From contig JABMDE010000087.1 in the NCBI GenBank assembly GCA_015904055.1, positions 43,622-55,162 of the forward strand: a DNA stretch of 11,541 nt, in the 5' to 3' direction. The translations under genes and the position numbers were made by a program. Positions 1 to 6,350 of this stretch are shown here, in pieces. This DNA comes from Nitrospira sp. (lineage in GTDB: Bacteria > Nitrospirota > Nitrospiria > Nitrospirales > Nitrospiraceae). Every line of letters begins with the position of its first letter. Within the stretch, counting starts at the first letter, position 1. The notes beneath the pieces were generated by a model, which was not told where the DNA came from, searched no databases, and worked only from the letters and a program-made list of their open reading frames with translations.

Positions 1-299
1 TGATAACTGATTTTGGATGGATCGTAGCTGATTTCAACCGCTTCGGCGTGGCCGGTCCTCCCCGCGGAGACCTGCTCATAGGTGGGATCAGACACGCTCC
101 CACCCATGTAGCCGGACACCACTGAGACAACACCCTCGACTTTCTCAAACGCCTCTTCCATGCACCAGAAACAGCCGCCCGCAAAATAGGCCTTCGCCGG
201 TGCCGCCGCTTCGCTCACCGAGCCGGGTGACGAGACTGCGACTGCTCCGAACATGCACACCGCGATCGCGAAATATGACAGGCGTCGAATCGACATCAT
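1..299 (-). CDS. msrA: Peptide methionine sulfoxide reductase MsrA, copy 1 (C-terminus outside window)
   Basis: Reduces methionine-S-sulfoxide in proteins. About 99 N-terminal codons are visible; the 3' end lies beyond the left edge. The translation starts [10 protein letters not shown], has a hydrophobic signal-peptide-like stretch to about residue 22, then an Ala/Ser-rich linker, then the MsrA active-site motif [11 protein letters not shown] with the catalytic Cys at residue 43. [11 protein letters not shown] also matches the family. The frame is open over the whole visible part. The start was chosen at the first of two consecutive ATG codons, preceded by a GAGGAGG ribosome binding site, as in the complete copy at the right end. 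The protein is probably exported, so it would repair methionines in the cell envelope (inference). It is the paralogue of the right-end msrA and sits last in a TPR-SLOG-msrA order. Whether its C-terminus is intact cannot be seen. Confidence 0.9.
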   Translation of the reverse strand, partial: MMSIRRLSYFAIAVCMFGAVAVSSPGSVSEAAAPAKAYFAGGCFWCMEEAFEKVEGVVSVVSGYMGGSVSDPTYEQVSAGRTGHAEAVEISYDPSKISY

Positions 300-448
300 G
301 GCGTTATCCTCCTCATTCCGCACCTGAACGTGCGTCGTCCGGACAGGCGTCGTCTTACATCCTACTATGTCCAGGCGGAACGAGTGAACGGCGTGATGAA
401 GGGGCGTATGGGGGATTACGTTTTGTTGCTATGAGACCTTTGTGCTTA

Positions 449-991
449 TCACAAGGAGATGTTGTCATAGCCATCGCGCTCTGCAGACCGCGGATGCCAA
501 TTGCGTCCCCCCACCTGTTTCATAATCAACGCAATGGCCTCTTCCGGCGAAGCAGCGGCAGCAACCAGCCGTTTCCCCAGCTTGCGAAAGAACGCCACAT
601 CCGCCGAGGACGCCTCGACCAAAATGACGGGCTTCCCCGCCTTTACAGCCAAGGCCACTTCCGACACCGTGCCTGAACCGGTCAGCCCGCACGCGACGAC
701 CACCTGGCTCGTCAGCACATTGATGTTGTTGCGGCCGCTGCCCATTTCCGTGATGATCGGCACATCAACATGGCGGGAGACCTTGTCCTTGGCGGTCGGC
801 AGCACACCAATCGTCAAGCTCCCGCCGACTCGCTTAGCGCCTTCGCAAGCGGCATCCATGACACCGACGTCACGGCCTCCTGTCAGCACGACCCAGCCGC
901 GCCGCGCAATCAACTCTCCCAAAATCCGTGCGTTGTCGAGATCCTTCTTCTTGGCCTTCGCCGGCCCCATCACGCCTACGATAAATCGCAT
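449..991 (-). CDS. TIGR00725/SLOG-family nucleotide-binding protein, copy 1 (SD lost)
   Basis: Rossmann-like protein of the TIGR00725 (SLOG, lysine-decarboxylase-like) group, 180 aa from MRFIVGVMGP. Visible signatures are TGGRDVGVMDAACEGA at residues 37-52 and GSGTVSE at 105-111, which correspond to the nucleotide or phosphoribosyl binding loops of LOG/SLOG proteins. Relatives of the wider superfamily cleave or sense nucleotides; no reaction is established for this subgroup. The core (residues 1-160) differs from the right copy by one residue (Ile/Met at 23), while the last 20 residues differ at five. A 7-bp deletion removed the GGGGAGG ribosome binding site present in the right copy. It also put three upstream ATGs (nearest at 997, furthest at 1003) in frame, so a 184-aa form is possible. 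The start is given by homology. Translation is probably weaker than for copy 2. Confidence 0.85.
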   Translation of the reverse strand: MRFIVGVMGPAKAKKKDLDNARILGELIARRGWVVLTGGRDVGVMDAACEGAKRVGGSLTIGVLPTAKDKVSRHVDVPIITEMGSGRNNINVLTSQVVVACGLTGSGTVSEVALAVKAGKPVILVEASSADVAFFRKLGKRLVAAAASPEEAIALIMKQVGGRNWHPRSAERDGYDNISL

Positions 992-1011
992 CGCCATCAT
1001 CATGCACTAGA

Positions 1012-1650
1012 TCAAAACCGAGACCCCGTCAGTGTTACATCGGCATGGGTCCATGCAGCTTTGAATCGCTGTTCCACTGCCTCCGCCTCAGCCTGCTTGC
1101 CTTGAGCCTGGAGACTCTGCATCAATCCGTAATAGGCCCAGCCATTGTCGGGATGCTTGGCCAGATCCGTTCGGTAGACCTCCTCGGCATCGGAGGCCCG
1201 TTTCACCATCAACAAGGTCGCTCCCAGGTAATGACGAATAGGAATCGGCCAGTACGGCGGTTCGGCATACGGCAAACCGTCTTCTATCAGCACGGCGTCC
1301 TTTAACAGCTTGATCGCATCGTCGTATTTCCCGCGGCGGGCGGCGATCTCACCTGCCAACAGACGTTCCGCAATCTTGAGCAGGGCCCGCTCTGTTTTCT
1401 CCTCAGGCGTGCGGTCCCGCCCCAAGCGTTTCGTCAATCCCGCCAAAACCGAATGTTCACCTTCCGCTCCCGGCAAACGCCCGGTGCCCACCAGCGCCAA
1501 ACCACGCCCAAGCCGCCACAGGCCATTGTGCAGACGGAGACCCTTGCCGGGCGCCGGCTCCCGCAGCAATTCACCCCATTGCCCGAAGCGGATCATGGAC
1601 CAAAGGGGGGTCACACGAAACAACTCCTTCCATTTATCTTTCTGCGCCGC
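1012..1650 (-). pseudogene. 5'-truncated TPR-protein gene, copy 1
   Basis: This is the C-terminal part of the TPR protein that is longer at the right end of the window. It keeps about 212 codons, differs from the right copy at nine residues over the last 202, and has no internal stop. It retains the TPR-like segments near the C-terminus (AGEIAARRGKYDDA, DNGWAYYGLMQSLQAQGKQAEAEA). Homology stops at 1651, where the 122-bp element begins; read on the minus strand, the element edge places TGA (bases 1653-1651) directly in frame before the remnant. The only possible starts are internal, for example TTG at 1623, which would give about 203 aa. The His-rich N-terminal half is lost. It is likely a pseudogene, although the still-open frame means the truncation is recent or the fragment is expressed. 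Confidence 0.8.
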
Positions 1651-1651
1651 T

Positions 1652-1773
1652 CAGGATGCTGAAAACGTCCGCCAGCGGCGTTCTCGCAGCGCTCCGAGGC
1701 TCAACGTACCGAAGCGTACGCCTCGCCTGTTCGCTCGCTGCGGCCTTGCTGAACGGCCATTTTGAGCATCCTG
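1652..1773 (+). repeat. 122-bp palindromic dispersed element, copy 1
   Basis: The element is bounded by a perfect 9-bp terminal inverted repeat, CAGGATGCT ... AGCATCCTG, extended imperfectly to 14 bp (GAAAA/TTTTG). It aligns without gaps to the reverse complement of 4007-4128, with 11 mismatches in 122 bases by hand count. Interior inverted repeats include CGTAC-CGAAGC-GTACG near the centre. No reading frame of note lies in it. It resembles REP/MITE-type non-coding elements, and I recall very similar sequence scattered in Nitrospira genomes (memory, unverified). It sits exactly at the end of the left duplicated segment, upstream of the truncated TPR gene. Confidence 0.85.
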
Positions 1774-1854
1774 CGACTGTGACCCCGTCCTCACCATTCG
1801 ACTAAATTTCCAGTATATTTAAGCCTAAACAAAGTTTTCCCGCAGCCTGCTAGC

Positions 1855-2325
1855 TTACGGTACTCTCGTCCATCGTGTGAACGTCGCAGCCTGGCCGAGG
1901 GACCGGCCCTGCATATCCAGAACAGTCCATACCACGGCATCTTCGACAAGAAATCGGCGCCCCGTTGCTGAAATGCGCACGCCTCGGTAGCGATCATAAT
2001 ACCCCCGCTCTTCTACCTGACGGAGCATGCGCGCACGCTCGGCTCGATTCATCGGTTCGGCGGTGAGGTGCGACGGTGTACGGGTCAACAGGTCCCACGT
2101 CATCTCCCAGAGATCAAGCGCCGCCTGATTCCCGTAATTCAGAATCGGGTCCGGCTCCGTCCCATGCGATACGACAACGAAGGGGGCGGCAAAGAGCGCT
2201 TCCGCTTGATCTGCAATCGAGCCAGATCCAACGAGCAAGTCTCGGCCGATCCAATGGTGATAACTGTCGAGCACCTGCTTCGACCAGGCAATGACTGATG
2301 GGAGCGCCCAGATAAGAGGAGTCAT
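1855..2325 (-). CDS. MEKHLA (PAS-like) domain protein
   Basis: A stand-alone MEKHLA-domain protein of about 156 aa, probably cytosolic. The domain fills the protein: LDSYHHWIGRDLL (19-31), AAPFVVVSHGTEPDPILNYG (46-65), MTWDLLTRTPSHLTAEPMNR (75-94), GVRISATGRRFLVEDAVVW (115-133) and GQAATF near the end. These match the family pattern well. MEKHLA domains resemble PAS folds and also occur at the C-terminus of plant HD-ZIP III factors; the bacterial function and ligand are unknown. The frame is open further upstream (to ATG 2484, giving 209 aa), but that would overlap the leuC start region and the extra N-terminus does not look like the domain. ATG 2325 is therefore preferred, though no clear ribosome binding site supports it. 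It is divergent from leuC, and the truncated TPR gene lies downstream on the same strand. Confidence 0.8.
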   Translation of the reverse strand: MTPLIWALPSVIAWSKQVLDSYHHWIGRDLLVGSGSIADQAEALFAAPFVVVSHGTEPDPILNYGNQAALDLWEMTWDLLTRTPSHLTAEPMNRAERARMLRQVEERGYYDRYRGVRISATGRRFLVEDAVVWTVLDMQGRSLGQAATFTRWTRVP

Positions 2326-2403
2326 ACGCTGCACTGTCGGATCAATACCCGGTGCAATGAAGCCGGATGATCCTTCTGCTAACACGGACAGCAGCACGAC
2401 GCA

Positions 2404-2420
2404 AGGGACAGCCGGTCCCT
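2404..2420. promoter_or_regulatory. Inverted repeat before the leuC promoter
   Basis: AGGGAC-AGCCG-GTCCCT is a perfect 6-bp inverted repeat with a 5-base spacer. It touches the upstream edge of the position expected for the leuC -35 box. It could be a regulator binding site or a chance palindrome; no function is shown. Confidence 0.3.
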
Positions 2421-2448
2421 GGCATGCAACCGACCGCCTATGTATAAT
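2420..2448 (+). promoter_or_regulatory. Putative leuC promoter
   Basis: A perfect TATAAT -10 hexamer lies at 2443-2448. The 17-bp-spaced -35 position (2420-2425, TGGCAT) is a poor match, so an activator may be needed or the -10 may act with another -35. The expected transcript would have a leader of about 40 bases. I see no T-box or leader peptide rich in leucine codons in that leader. Confidence 0.45.
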
Positions 2449-2493
2449 AGGAGACATTCTGCATTCGGTGAATACACTCAACAAGGATTTGTT

Positions 2494-3897
2494 ATGGCAG
2501 GCTCGACCTTACTCGATAAAATCTGGGAATCCCATGTCGTTCGCTCAGAACCGGACGGGACTACACTGCTGTATATCGATCGGCAGCTCGTCCATGAAGT
2601 GACCTCTCCTCAAGCATTTGAAGGATTGAAGCTTGCCGGACGCCGGCCGCGGCGAGCCGTAGCGACCCTTGCGGTGCCCGATCACAATGTCCCGACCACC
2701 GACCGGAAACTTGCAATTGCTGACCCGATCAGCGCCAAACAGATCCAAACCCTGGAGGACAATTGCCGGGATTTTGGGATCACGCTGTACGGTATGAACG
2801 ACATCCGGCAAGGCGTCGTCCATGTCATCGGGCCCGAGCAAGGATTCACACTGCCGGGCACGACGATCGTCTGCGGAGACTCTCACACATCGACCCACGG
2901 GGCATTCGGAGCGCTGGCGTTCGGCATCGGCACCAGCGAAGTCGAACATGTGCTGGCAACCCAATGCTTGATTCAAAAGCGGCCGAAGACGATGGAAATC
3001 CGCGTCGACGGCGTACTGTCTGATCGATGCTCGGCCAAAGACATCATCCTCGCTATTATCGGCAAGATCGGCACAGCCGGGGGAACCGGCTACGTGATCG
3101 AGTATACGGGATCGGCCATTCGCGCCCTGAGCATGGAAGGGCGGATGACGCTCTGCAATATGTCGATTGAGGGCGGAGCCCGCGCCGGCATGGTCGCTCC
3201 GGATGAAAAAACGATTGCCTATATCAAGGGGCGTCCGCTCGCGCCCAAAGGCGACCTCTTCGAACAAGCCGTCAAAGCCTGGCACGATCTCAAGACTGAT
3301 GCGGAGGCCCGGTATGACGTAACGGTCACCTTGCGGGCGGAGGACATTGCGCCTCAAGTCAGCTGGGGAACCAATCCCGGCATGGTGGTCGGCGTGGATC
3401 AGACTGTGCCGGACCCCAAAACAATCTCCGACGAGAACACGAAGCACGCGACGGAACGGGCGCTGGAATACATGGGGCTCACACCCAACATGCCGATCAC
3501 CGGCATCACGATCGACAAAGTATTTATCGGCTCCTGCACCAACTCCAGAATCGAGGACCTCCGTCTCGCCGCAAGCCTCGCCAAGGGCAAACAGGTGGCG
3601 AAAACGGTCCATGCCATGGTGGTACCCGGGTCGGGACTCGTCAAGCAGCAAGCGGAGGCGGAAGGACTGGACCGTGTGTTCCGTGAGGCCGGATTTGAAT
3701 GGCGCGAAGCAGGTTGCAGCATGTGTCTGGCCATGAATGCCGACGTGCTCCAGCCGGGCGAACGTTGCGCCTCCACCAGTAATCGAAACTTCGAGGGCCG
3801 CCAGGGGGCAGGCGGCCGAACACATCTGGTGTCGCCGGCTATGGCGGTCGCTGCTGCGATCGAAGGGCACTTTGTGGATATCAGAAACTGGCCATGA
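2494..3897 (+). CDS. leuC: 3-isopropylmalate dehydratase large subunit LeuC
   Basis: Large subunit of isopropylmalate isomerase, which converts 2-isopropylmalate to 3-isopropylmalate in leucine synthesis; it works with LeuD in the cytoplasm. The protein has 467 aa, the usual length for the bacterial form. The three [4Fe-4S] cluster ligands are present: Cys348 in FIGSCTNSR, and Cys408 and Cys411 in [10 protein letters not shown]. Other aconitase-family motifs are [26 protein letters not shown] and NRNFEGRQG. The start was chosen at ATG 2494 ([12 protein letters not shown]) because it is preceded by AAGGA six bases upstream; the frame is open upstream to 2440, but that extension overlaps the -10 box. 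leuD follows after a 245-bp gap that holds a 122-bp repeat. The gene looks fully intact. Confidence 0.97.
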   Translation: MAGSTLLDKIWESHVVRSEPDGTTLLYIDRQLVHEVTSPQAFEGLKLAGRRPRRAVATLAVPDHNVPTTDRKLAIADPISAKQIQTLEDNCRDFGITLYGMNDIRQGVVHVIGPEQGFTLPGTTIVCGDSHTSTHGAFGALAFGIGTSEVEHVLATQCLIQKRPKTMEIRVDGVLSDRCSAKDIILAIIGKIGTAGGTGYVIEYTGSAIRALSMEGRMTLCNMSIEGGARAGMVAPDEKTIAYIKGRPLAPKGDLFEQAVKAWHDLKTDAEARYDVTVTLRAEDIAPQVSWGTNPGMVVGVDQTVPDPKTISDENTKHATERALEYMGLTPNMPITGITIDKVFIGSCTNSRIEDLRLAASLAKGKQVAKTVHAMVVPGSGLVKQQAEAEGLDRVFREAGFEWREAGCSMCLAMNADVLQPGERCASTSNRNFEGRQGAGGRTHLVSPAMAVAAAIEGHFVDIRNWP

Positions 3898-3908
3898 GCC
3901 GCGCCGCC

Positions 3909-3929
3909 TTACGCCTCACGTTTCACGCC
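3909..3929 (+). repeat. Three imperfect heptamers (TCACGYY type)
   Basis: Just after the leuC stop, TTACGCC, TCACGTT and TCACGCC follow one another directly. This is a very short tandem array. Together with the 122-bp element at 4007 it fills part of the unusually long leuC-leuD gap; the remaining bases at 3930-4006 show nothing I recognise. Confidence 0.4.
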
Positions 3930-4006
3930 AACAGGGTGCAGGCAAACTTGAATATAGATATAACATCGTTGGCATATTACAGATGACGCTAATGACCAAA
4001 TTGAAT

Positions 4007-4128
4007 CAGGATGCTCTAAATGGCCGTTCCGCAAGGCCGCAGCGAGCGAAGAGGCGAGGCGTACGCTCCGATACGTTGAGCTTCTGAGCGATGTGAGAAC
4101 GACGCTGGCGGACTTTTTCAGCATCCTG
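4007..4128 (-). repeat. 122-bp palindromic dispersed element, copy 2 (inside leuC-leuD gap)
   Basis: It is inverted relative to copy 1 at 1652-1773, has the same length and about 91% identity without gaps, and the same CAGGATGCT/AGCATCCTG ends. It lies between leuC and leuD and ends six bases before the leuD ribosome binding site (GAGGA, 4134-4138). Several internal inverted repeats would fold in the leuCD transcript. No obvious target-site duplication flanks it. Confidence 0.85.
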
Positions 4129-4142
4129 CTAACGAGGAACCC

Positions 4143-4763
4143 ATGCAAGCCTTTACTACGCTCACCGGATTAGTCGCTCCGCTCGATCGGGTCAACGTCG
4201 ACACGGACCAGATTATTCCCAAACAGTTTTTGAAGACAATCAAGCGGACCGGCCTTCGCGAAGGACTGTTTTTCGATTGGCGCAGGAAGAAAGATGGATC
4301 ACCGGATCCCAACTTCTTTTTGAATCAAGCCCGCTATCAGGGTGCCACGATCTTGTTGACCCGTGATAACTTCGGCAGCGGCTCATCCCGCGAACATGCG
4401 CCATGGGCCTTGCTCGATCAGGGGTTCCGCTGTGTGATCGCTCCAAGCTTCGCCGACATTTTTTACAACAATTGTTTTCAGAACGGAATCTTACCCGTCG
4501 TTCTGCAAGCGGACGAAGTGCTGTCCATCATGAAAGACGTCACCGGCACAGAGGGATATCGGCTCACCGTCGATCTCGGCGACCAGCGTGTGACAACACC
4601 GGGTGGAACCGCCTATCGATTTGCTGTAGACCCCTTCCGAAAAGATTGCCTCTACCGGGGCCTTGATTCCATCGGGCTGACCCTTCAACACGAAACAGCC
4701 ATCACGGCCTACGAACGTCGGCGCATGCAGGACGCGCCGTGGCTGTTTACCGACATTCAGTAG
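4143..4763 (+). CDS. leuD: 3-isopropylmalate dehydratase small subunit LeuD
   Basis: Small (swivel-domain) subunit of isopropylmalate isomerase, partner of LeuC. The 206-aa length is typical. Recognisable motifs are [13 protein letters not shown] near residues 19-31, [16 protein letters not shown] (the substrate-binding GSGSSREHA loop) near 76-91, and the [17 protein letters not shown] stretch. The start ATG has GAGGA four bases upstream and gives the standard N-terminus [17 protein letters not shown] small membrane-protein gene follows 19 bp after its stop on the same strand and is probably co-transcribed. The intervening 122-bp element may change leuC:leuD expression through RNA folding (inference). 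Confidence 0.97.
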   Translation: MQAFTTLTGLVAPLDRVNVDTDQIIPKQFLKTIKRTGLREGLFFDWRRKKDGSPDPNFFLNQARYQGATILLTRDNFGSGSSREHAPWALLDQGFRCVIAPSFADIFYNNCFQNGILPVVLQADEVLSIMKDVTGTEGYRLTVDLGDQRVTTPGGTAYRFAVDPFRKDCLYRGLDSIGLTLQHETAITAYERRRMQDAPWLFTDIQ

Positions 4764-4782
4764 CACGCGGGAAGGATTACCG

Positions 4783-5125
4783 ATGAAGTGGGTGGTGACC
4801 CTGGTTGTCTTTCTTCTGGCAGGCTATCTGACGGTCGCCTTCAACTGGACCTATTCAGACGGGAATCGCGCGGGCTACATCCAGAAGTTTTCCAGAAAAG
4901 GCTGGGTGTGCAAAACCCATGAAGGCGAGCTGGCCATGACTACGGTCCCCGGTGTCGCGCCGCTGCTCTGGGGATTTACGGTCTGGGATGATCGAGTGGC
5001 CGATGATCTCTCGCGCGCTATGGGCAAGGCGCGTCATCCTGCATTACAAAGAGTACCGCTACCTTCCGACCACCTGCTTCGGTGACACGGCCTACTTCGT
5101 CGACCGCGTGGAAATCCAGGAATAG
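4783..5125 (+). pseudogene. Small membrane-anchored protein gene with a +1 frameshift
   Basis: The first frame gives 100 aa, from ATG 4783 to the stop ending at 5085: a single N-terminal membrane segment (MKWVVTLVVFLLAGYLTVAF) and then a soluble part with FNWTYSDGNRAGYIQKFSRK and KTHEGELAM. After GK at residues 81-82 the frame turns into Arg/Pro-rich sequence. Skipping one G in the GG pair at 5028-5029 continues the protein as RVILHYKEYRYLPTTCFGDT and on to VEIQE, stopping at TAG 5123-5125, which would give 113 aa. This second part matches my recollection of a family of small proteins with the pattern SDGxRAGxxQKFSRKG ... TxCFGDTxYFV, often mislabelled 6-phosphogluconate dehydrogenase; its function is unknown. 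GGAAGGA lies about six bases before the ATG, and the gene is 19 bp after leuD. It is either a genuine frameshift mutation or a sequence error; no classical slippery heptamer is seen. Confidence 0.75.
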
Positions 5126-5126
5126 C

Positions 5127-5151
5127 CGCTGGCAGACGTTTCAGCATCTTG
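5127..5151 (-). repeat. Remnant of the end of the 122-bp element
   Basis: These 25 bases (CGCTGGCAGACG then TTTCAGCATCTTG) match the last 26 bases of the element as read at the 3' side of copy 2, with two substitutions and one missing T. The rest of the element is absent. The remnant fills the short gap between the converging small gene and corA. Its CAGCA-TCT-TGCTG palindrome (5142-5154) could form a small hairpin, but it has no U-tract. Confidence 0.55.
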
Positions 5152-5154
5152 CTG

Positions 5155-6210
5155 CTAGAGCCATTTGCGCTGCCGAAATCCAATCAGCATCCCACCCGCG
5201 ACGAGTCCCATAATTCCCAGGATCAGCGGGTACCCCCATTCCCATTTCAATTCCGGCATGTGCTCGAAATTCATCCCGTAAATACTCGCGATAAAACTGA
5301 GCGGCATAAAGATCGTCGTGATGACCGTCAGCACGCGCATGACGGCATTCAAACGATAGCTGACGCTTGAGAGATAGATATCGAGGCTGGCCGAGACCAT
5401 TTCTCGCAAGGTCTCGATCGTATCGACGATGTGTACCACGTGATCATAGACATCGCGGAAAAACACTTTGCTGGGTTCGCGCAGGAATGGATGTTCCGAC
5501 CGAGAAAGATTGTTGAGGGCGTCCCGAAGAGGCCAGACAGCCCGGCGGACAAACAATAGCTGCCGTTTCAACGCGTGGATGTCCTTCAGCGTGTCCGGGT
5601 TCGGATTCGCCACCACTCTTTCTTGTAACACTTCGATCTTTTCACCCAGCATTTCCAGCACCGCAAAATATTCGTCCACGACTGCATCCGCCAATGCATA
5701 GAGCAAATAGTCCGCCCCGAGCTGGCGGAGTCGCCCCTTGCCGCTACGTAATCGATCGCGGACCGGACGAAACACATCCGTTCCATTCTCCTGGAACGAC
5801 AACACGTAATTTCGTCCCATCACGAAACTCACCTGCTCAACCAGGGTGTCTCCACGGTCCGTCCTGGTCAGCATCTTCATGACCAGGAACAAACAGGCCT
5901 CATAATCATCCAGCTTCGGACGCTGATCCGTATTGGCAATATCCTCCAGGAGAAGCGGATGGAGGCCGAATTGTTTTCCGAATGCCTCCAACACATCGAC
6001 CTTGTGCACCCCGCTGACATTCACCCACAGCACCGTTTCGTCTGTGGGCAGGCGCAGGTCGTTCGGGTCCATGACAACACGTTCGTCGCACTGCGAACCT
6101 GAATAGGCGAACAGCGTGATCGCGACCGCGTCAGCCCGCTGTTCACCGATGTGAATCAGCGTGCCGGGGGACATTCCTGTTTTCCTGGATCGTTTCTGAA
6201 CCAGCTTCAT
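5155..6210 (-). CDS. corA: CorA magnesium/cobalt channel
   Basis: Pentameric inner-membrane channel for Mg2+ and Co2+. The protein has 351 aa, the same length as Thermotoga CorA as I recall it, and can be aligned over the full length. It has a cytosolic N-terminal alpha/beta domain, a long helix, two C-terminal membrane segments (about 292-311 and 327-345), the signature YGMNF with Gly312-Met313-Asn314, the loop EHMPELKWEWGYP, and the basic tail RQRKWL. Asp90 (LLLEDI) and Asp253 (FRDVYDH) sit where the divalent-cation sensing site lies in the Thermotoga protein. ATG 6210 is chosen because the N-terminus KRSRKTGMSPGTL matches the family start; ATG 6174 has a better purine-rich upstream sequence but would remove this conserved part. 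There is no ribosome binding site before 6210, which fits a leaderless mRNA. It converges with the leu operon. Confidence 0.95.
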   Translation of the reverse strand: MKLVQKRSRKTGMSPGTLIHIGEQRADAVAITLFAYSGSQCDERVVMDPNDLRLPTDETVLWVNVSGVHKVDVLEAFGKQFGLHPLLLEDIANTDQRPKLDDYEACLFLVMKMLTRTDRGDTLVEQVSFVMGRNYVLSFQENGTDVFRPVRDRLRSGKGRLRQLGADYLLYALADAVVDEYFAVLEMLGEKIEVLQERVVANPNPDTLKDIHALKRQLLFVRRAVWPLRDALNNLSRSEHPFLREPSKVFFRDVYDHVVHIVDTIETLREMVSASLDIYLSSVSYRLNAVMRVLTVITTIFMPLSFIASIYGMNFEHMPELKWEWGYPLILGIMGLVAGGMLIGFRQRKWL

Positions 6211-6219
6211 AGCACTGTG

Positions 6220-6248
6220 CTTGTACGCAGATTCCTACGTGAGGTCAA
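6220..6248 (-). promoter_or_regulatory. Putative corA promoter (leaderless transcript)
   Basis: Read on the minus strand, TTGACC (6248-6243) and TACAAG (6225-6220) are separated by exactly 17 bases. They match the sigma70 consensus at five and four of six positions. Transcription would begin around 6213-6211, within about three bases of the corA start codon. Confidence 0.5.
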
Positions 6249-6350
6249 GTCTATCCCGGCACCCGTTCCCCGTTACGAAGGAGTCCTCGTGGCACATCCG
6301 TCCTGTCTGGACCGGCGATGAGGCAGGTGAGAGCGGTTTCCACACAGCGA

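Larger units (their letters stand above)
1..1651 (+). repeat. Direct repeat, left copy (msrA-SLOG-TPR cassette)
   Basis: This stretch aligns colinearly and in the same orientation with 9382-11041. By hand alignment the only length differences are a 7-bp deletion in the left copy just upstream of the SLOG start and two single-base deletions in the msrA-SLOG intergenic region. That accounts for the 1651 versus 1660 lengths. The SLOG coding part differs at about 37 of 543 bases. Homology ends abruptly at 1651/1652, where the 122-bp palindromic element starts; at the left the repeat runs off the window. It is a segmental duplication of chromosomal genes, with no transposase visible. Confidence 0.95.

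Noticed and set aside
501..1010. 169-aa plus-strand frame opposite the SLOG gene, also present in the right copy
   Set aside because: Its conservation is explained by the SLOG gene on the other strand; the composition is Ser/Thr/Pro-rich without motifs.
1834..1853. Another degenerate end of the 122-bp element before the MEKHLA stop (TTTTCCCGCAGCCTGCTAG)
   Set aside because: The resemblance to TTTTTCAGCATCCTGCTA is loose and short; chance similarity cannot be excluded.
2545..3870. 441-aa open frame antisense to leuC
   Set aside because: It mirrors leuC almost exactly, has a His/Arg-rich composition typical of antisense frames in GC-rich genes, and no recognisable motif.
4783..5125. Programmed ribosomal frameshift in the small membrane protein gene
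   Set aside because: There is no slippery heptamer or obvious downstream stimulatory structure at 5023-5032; mutation or sequence error is simpler.
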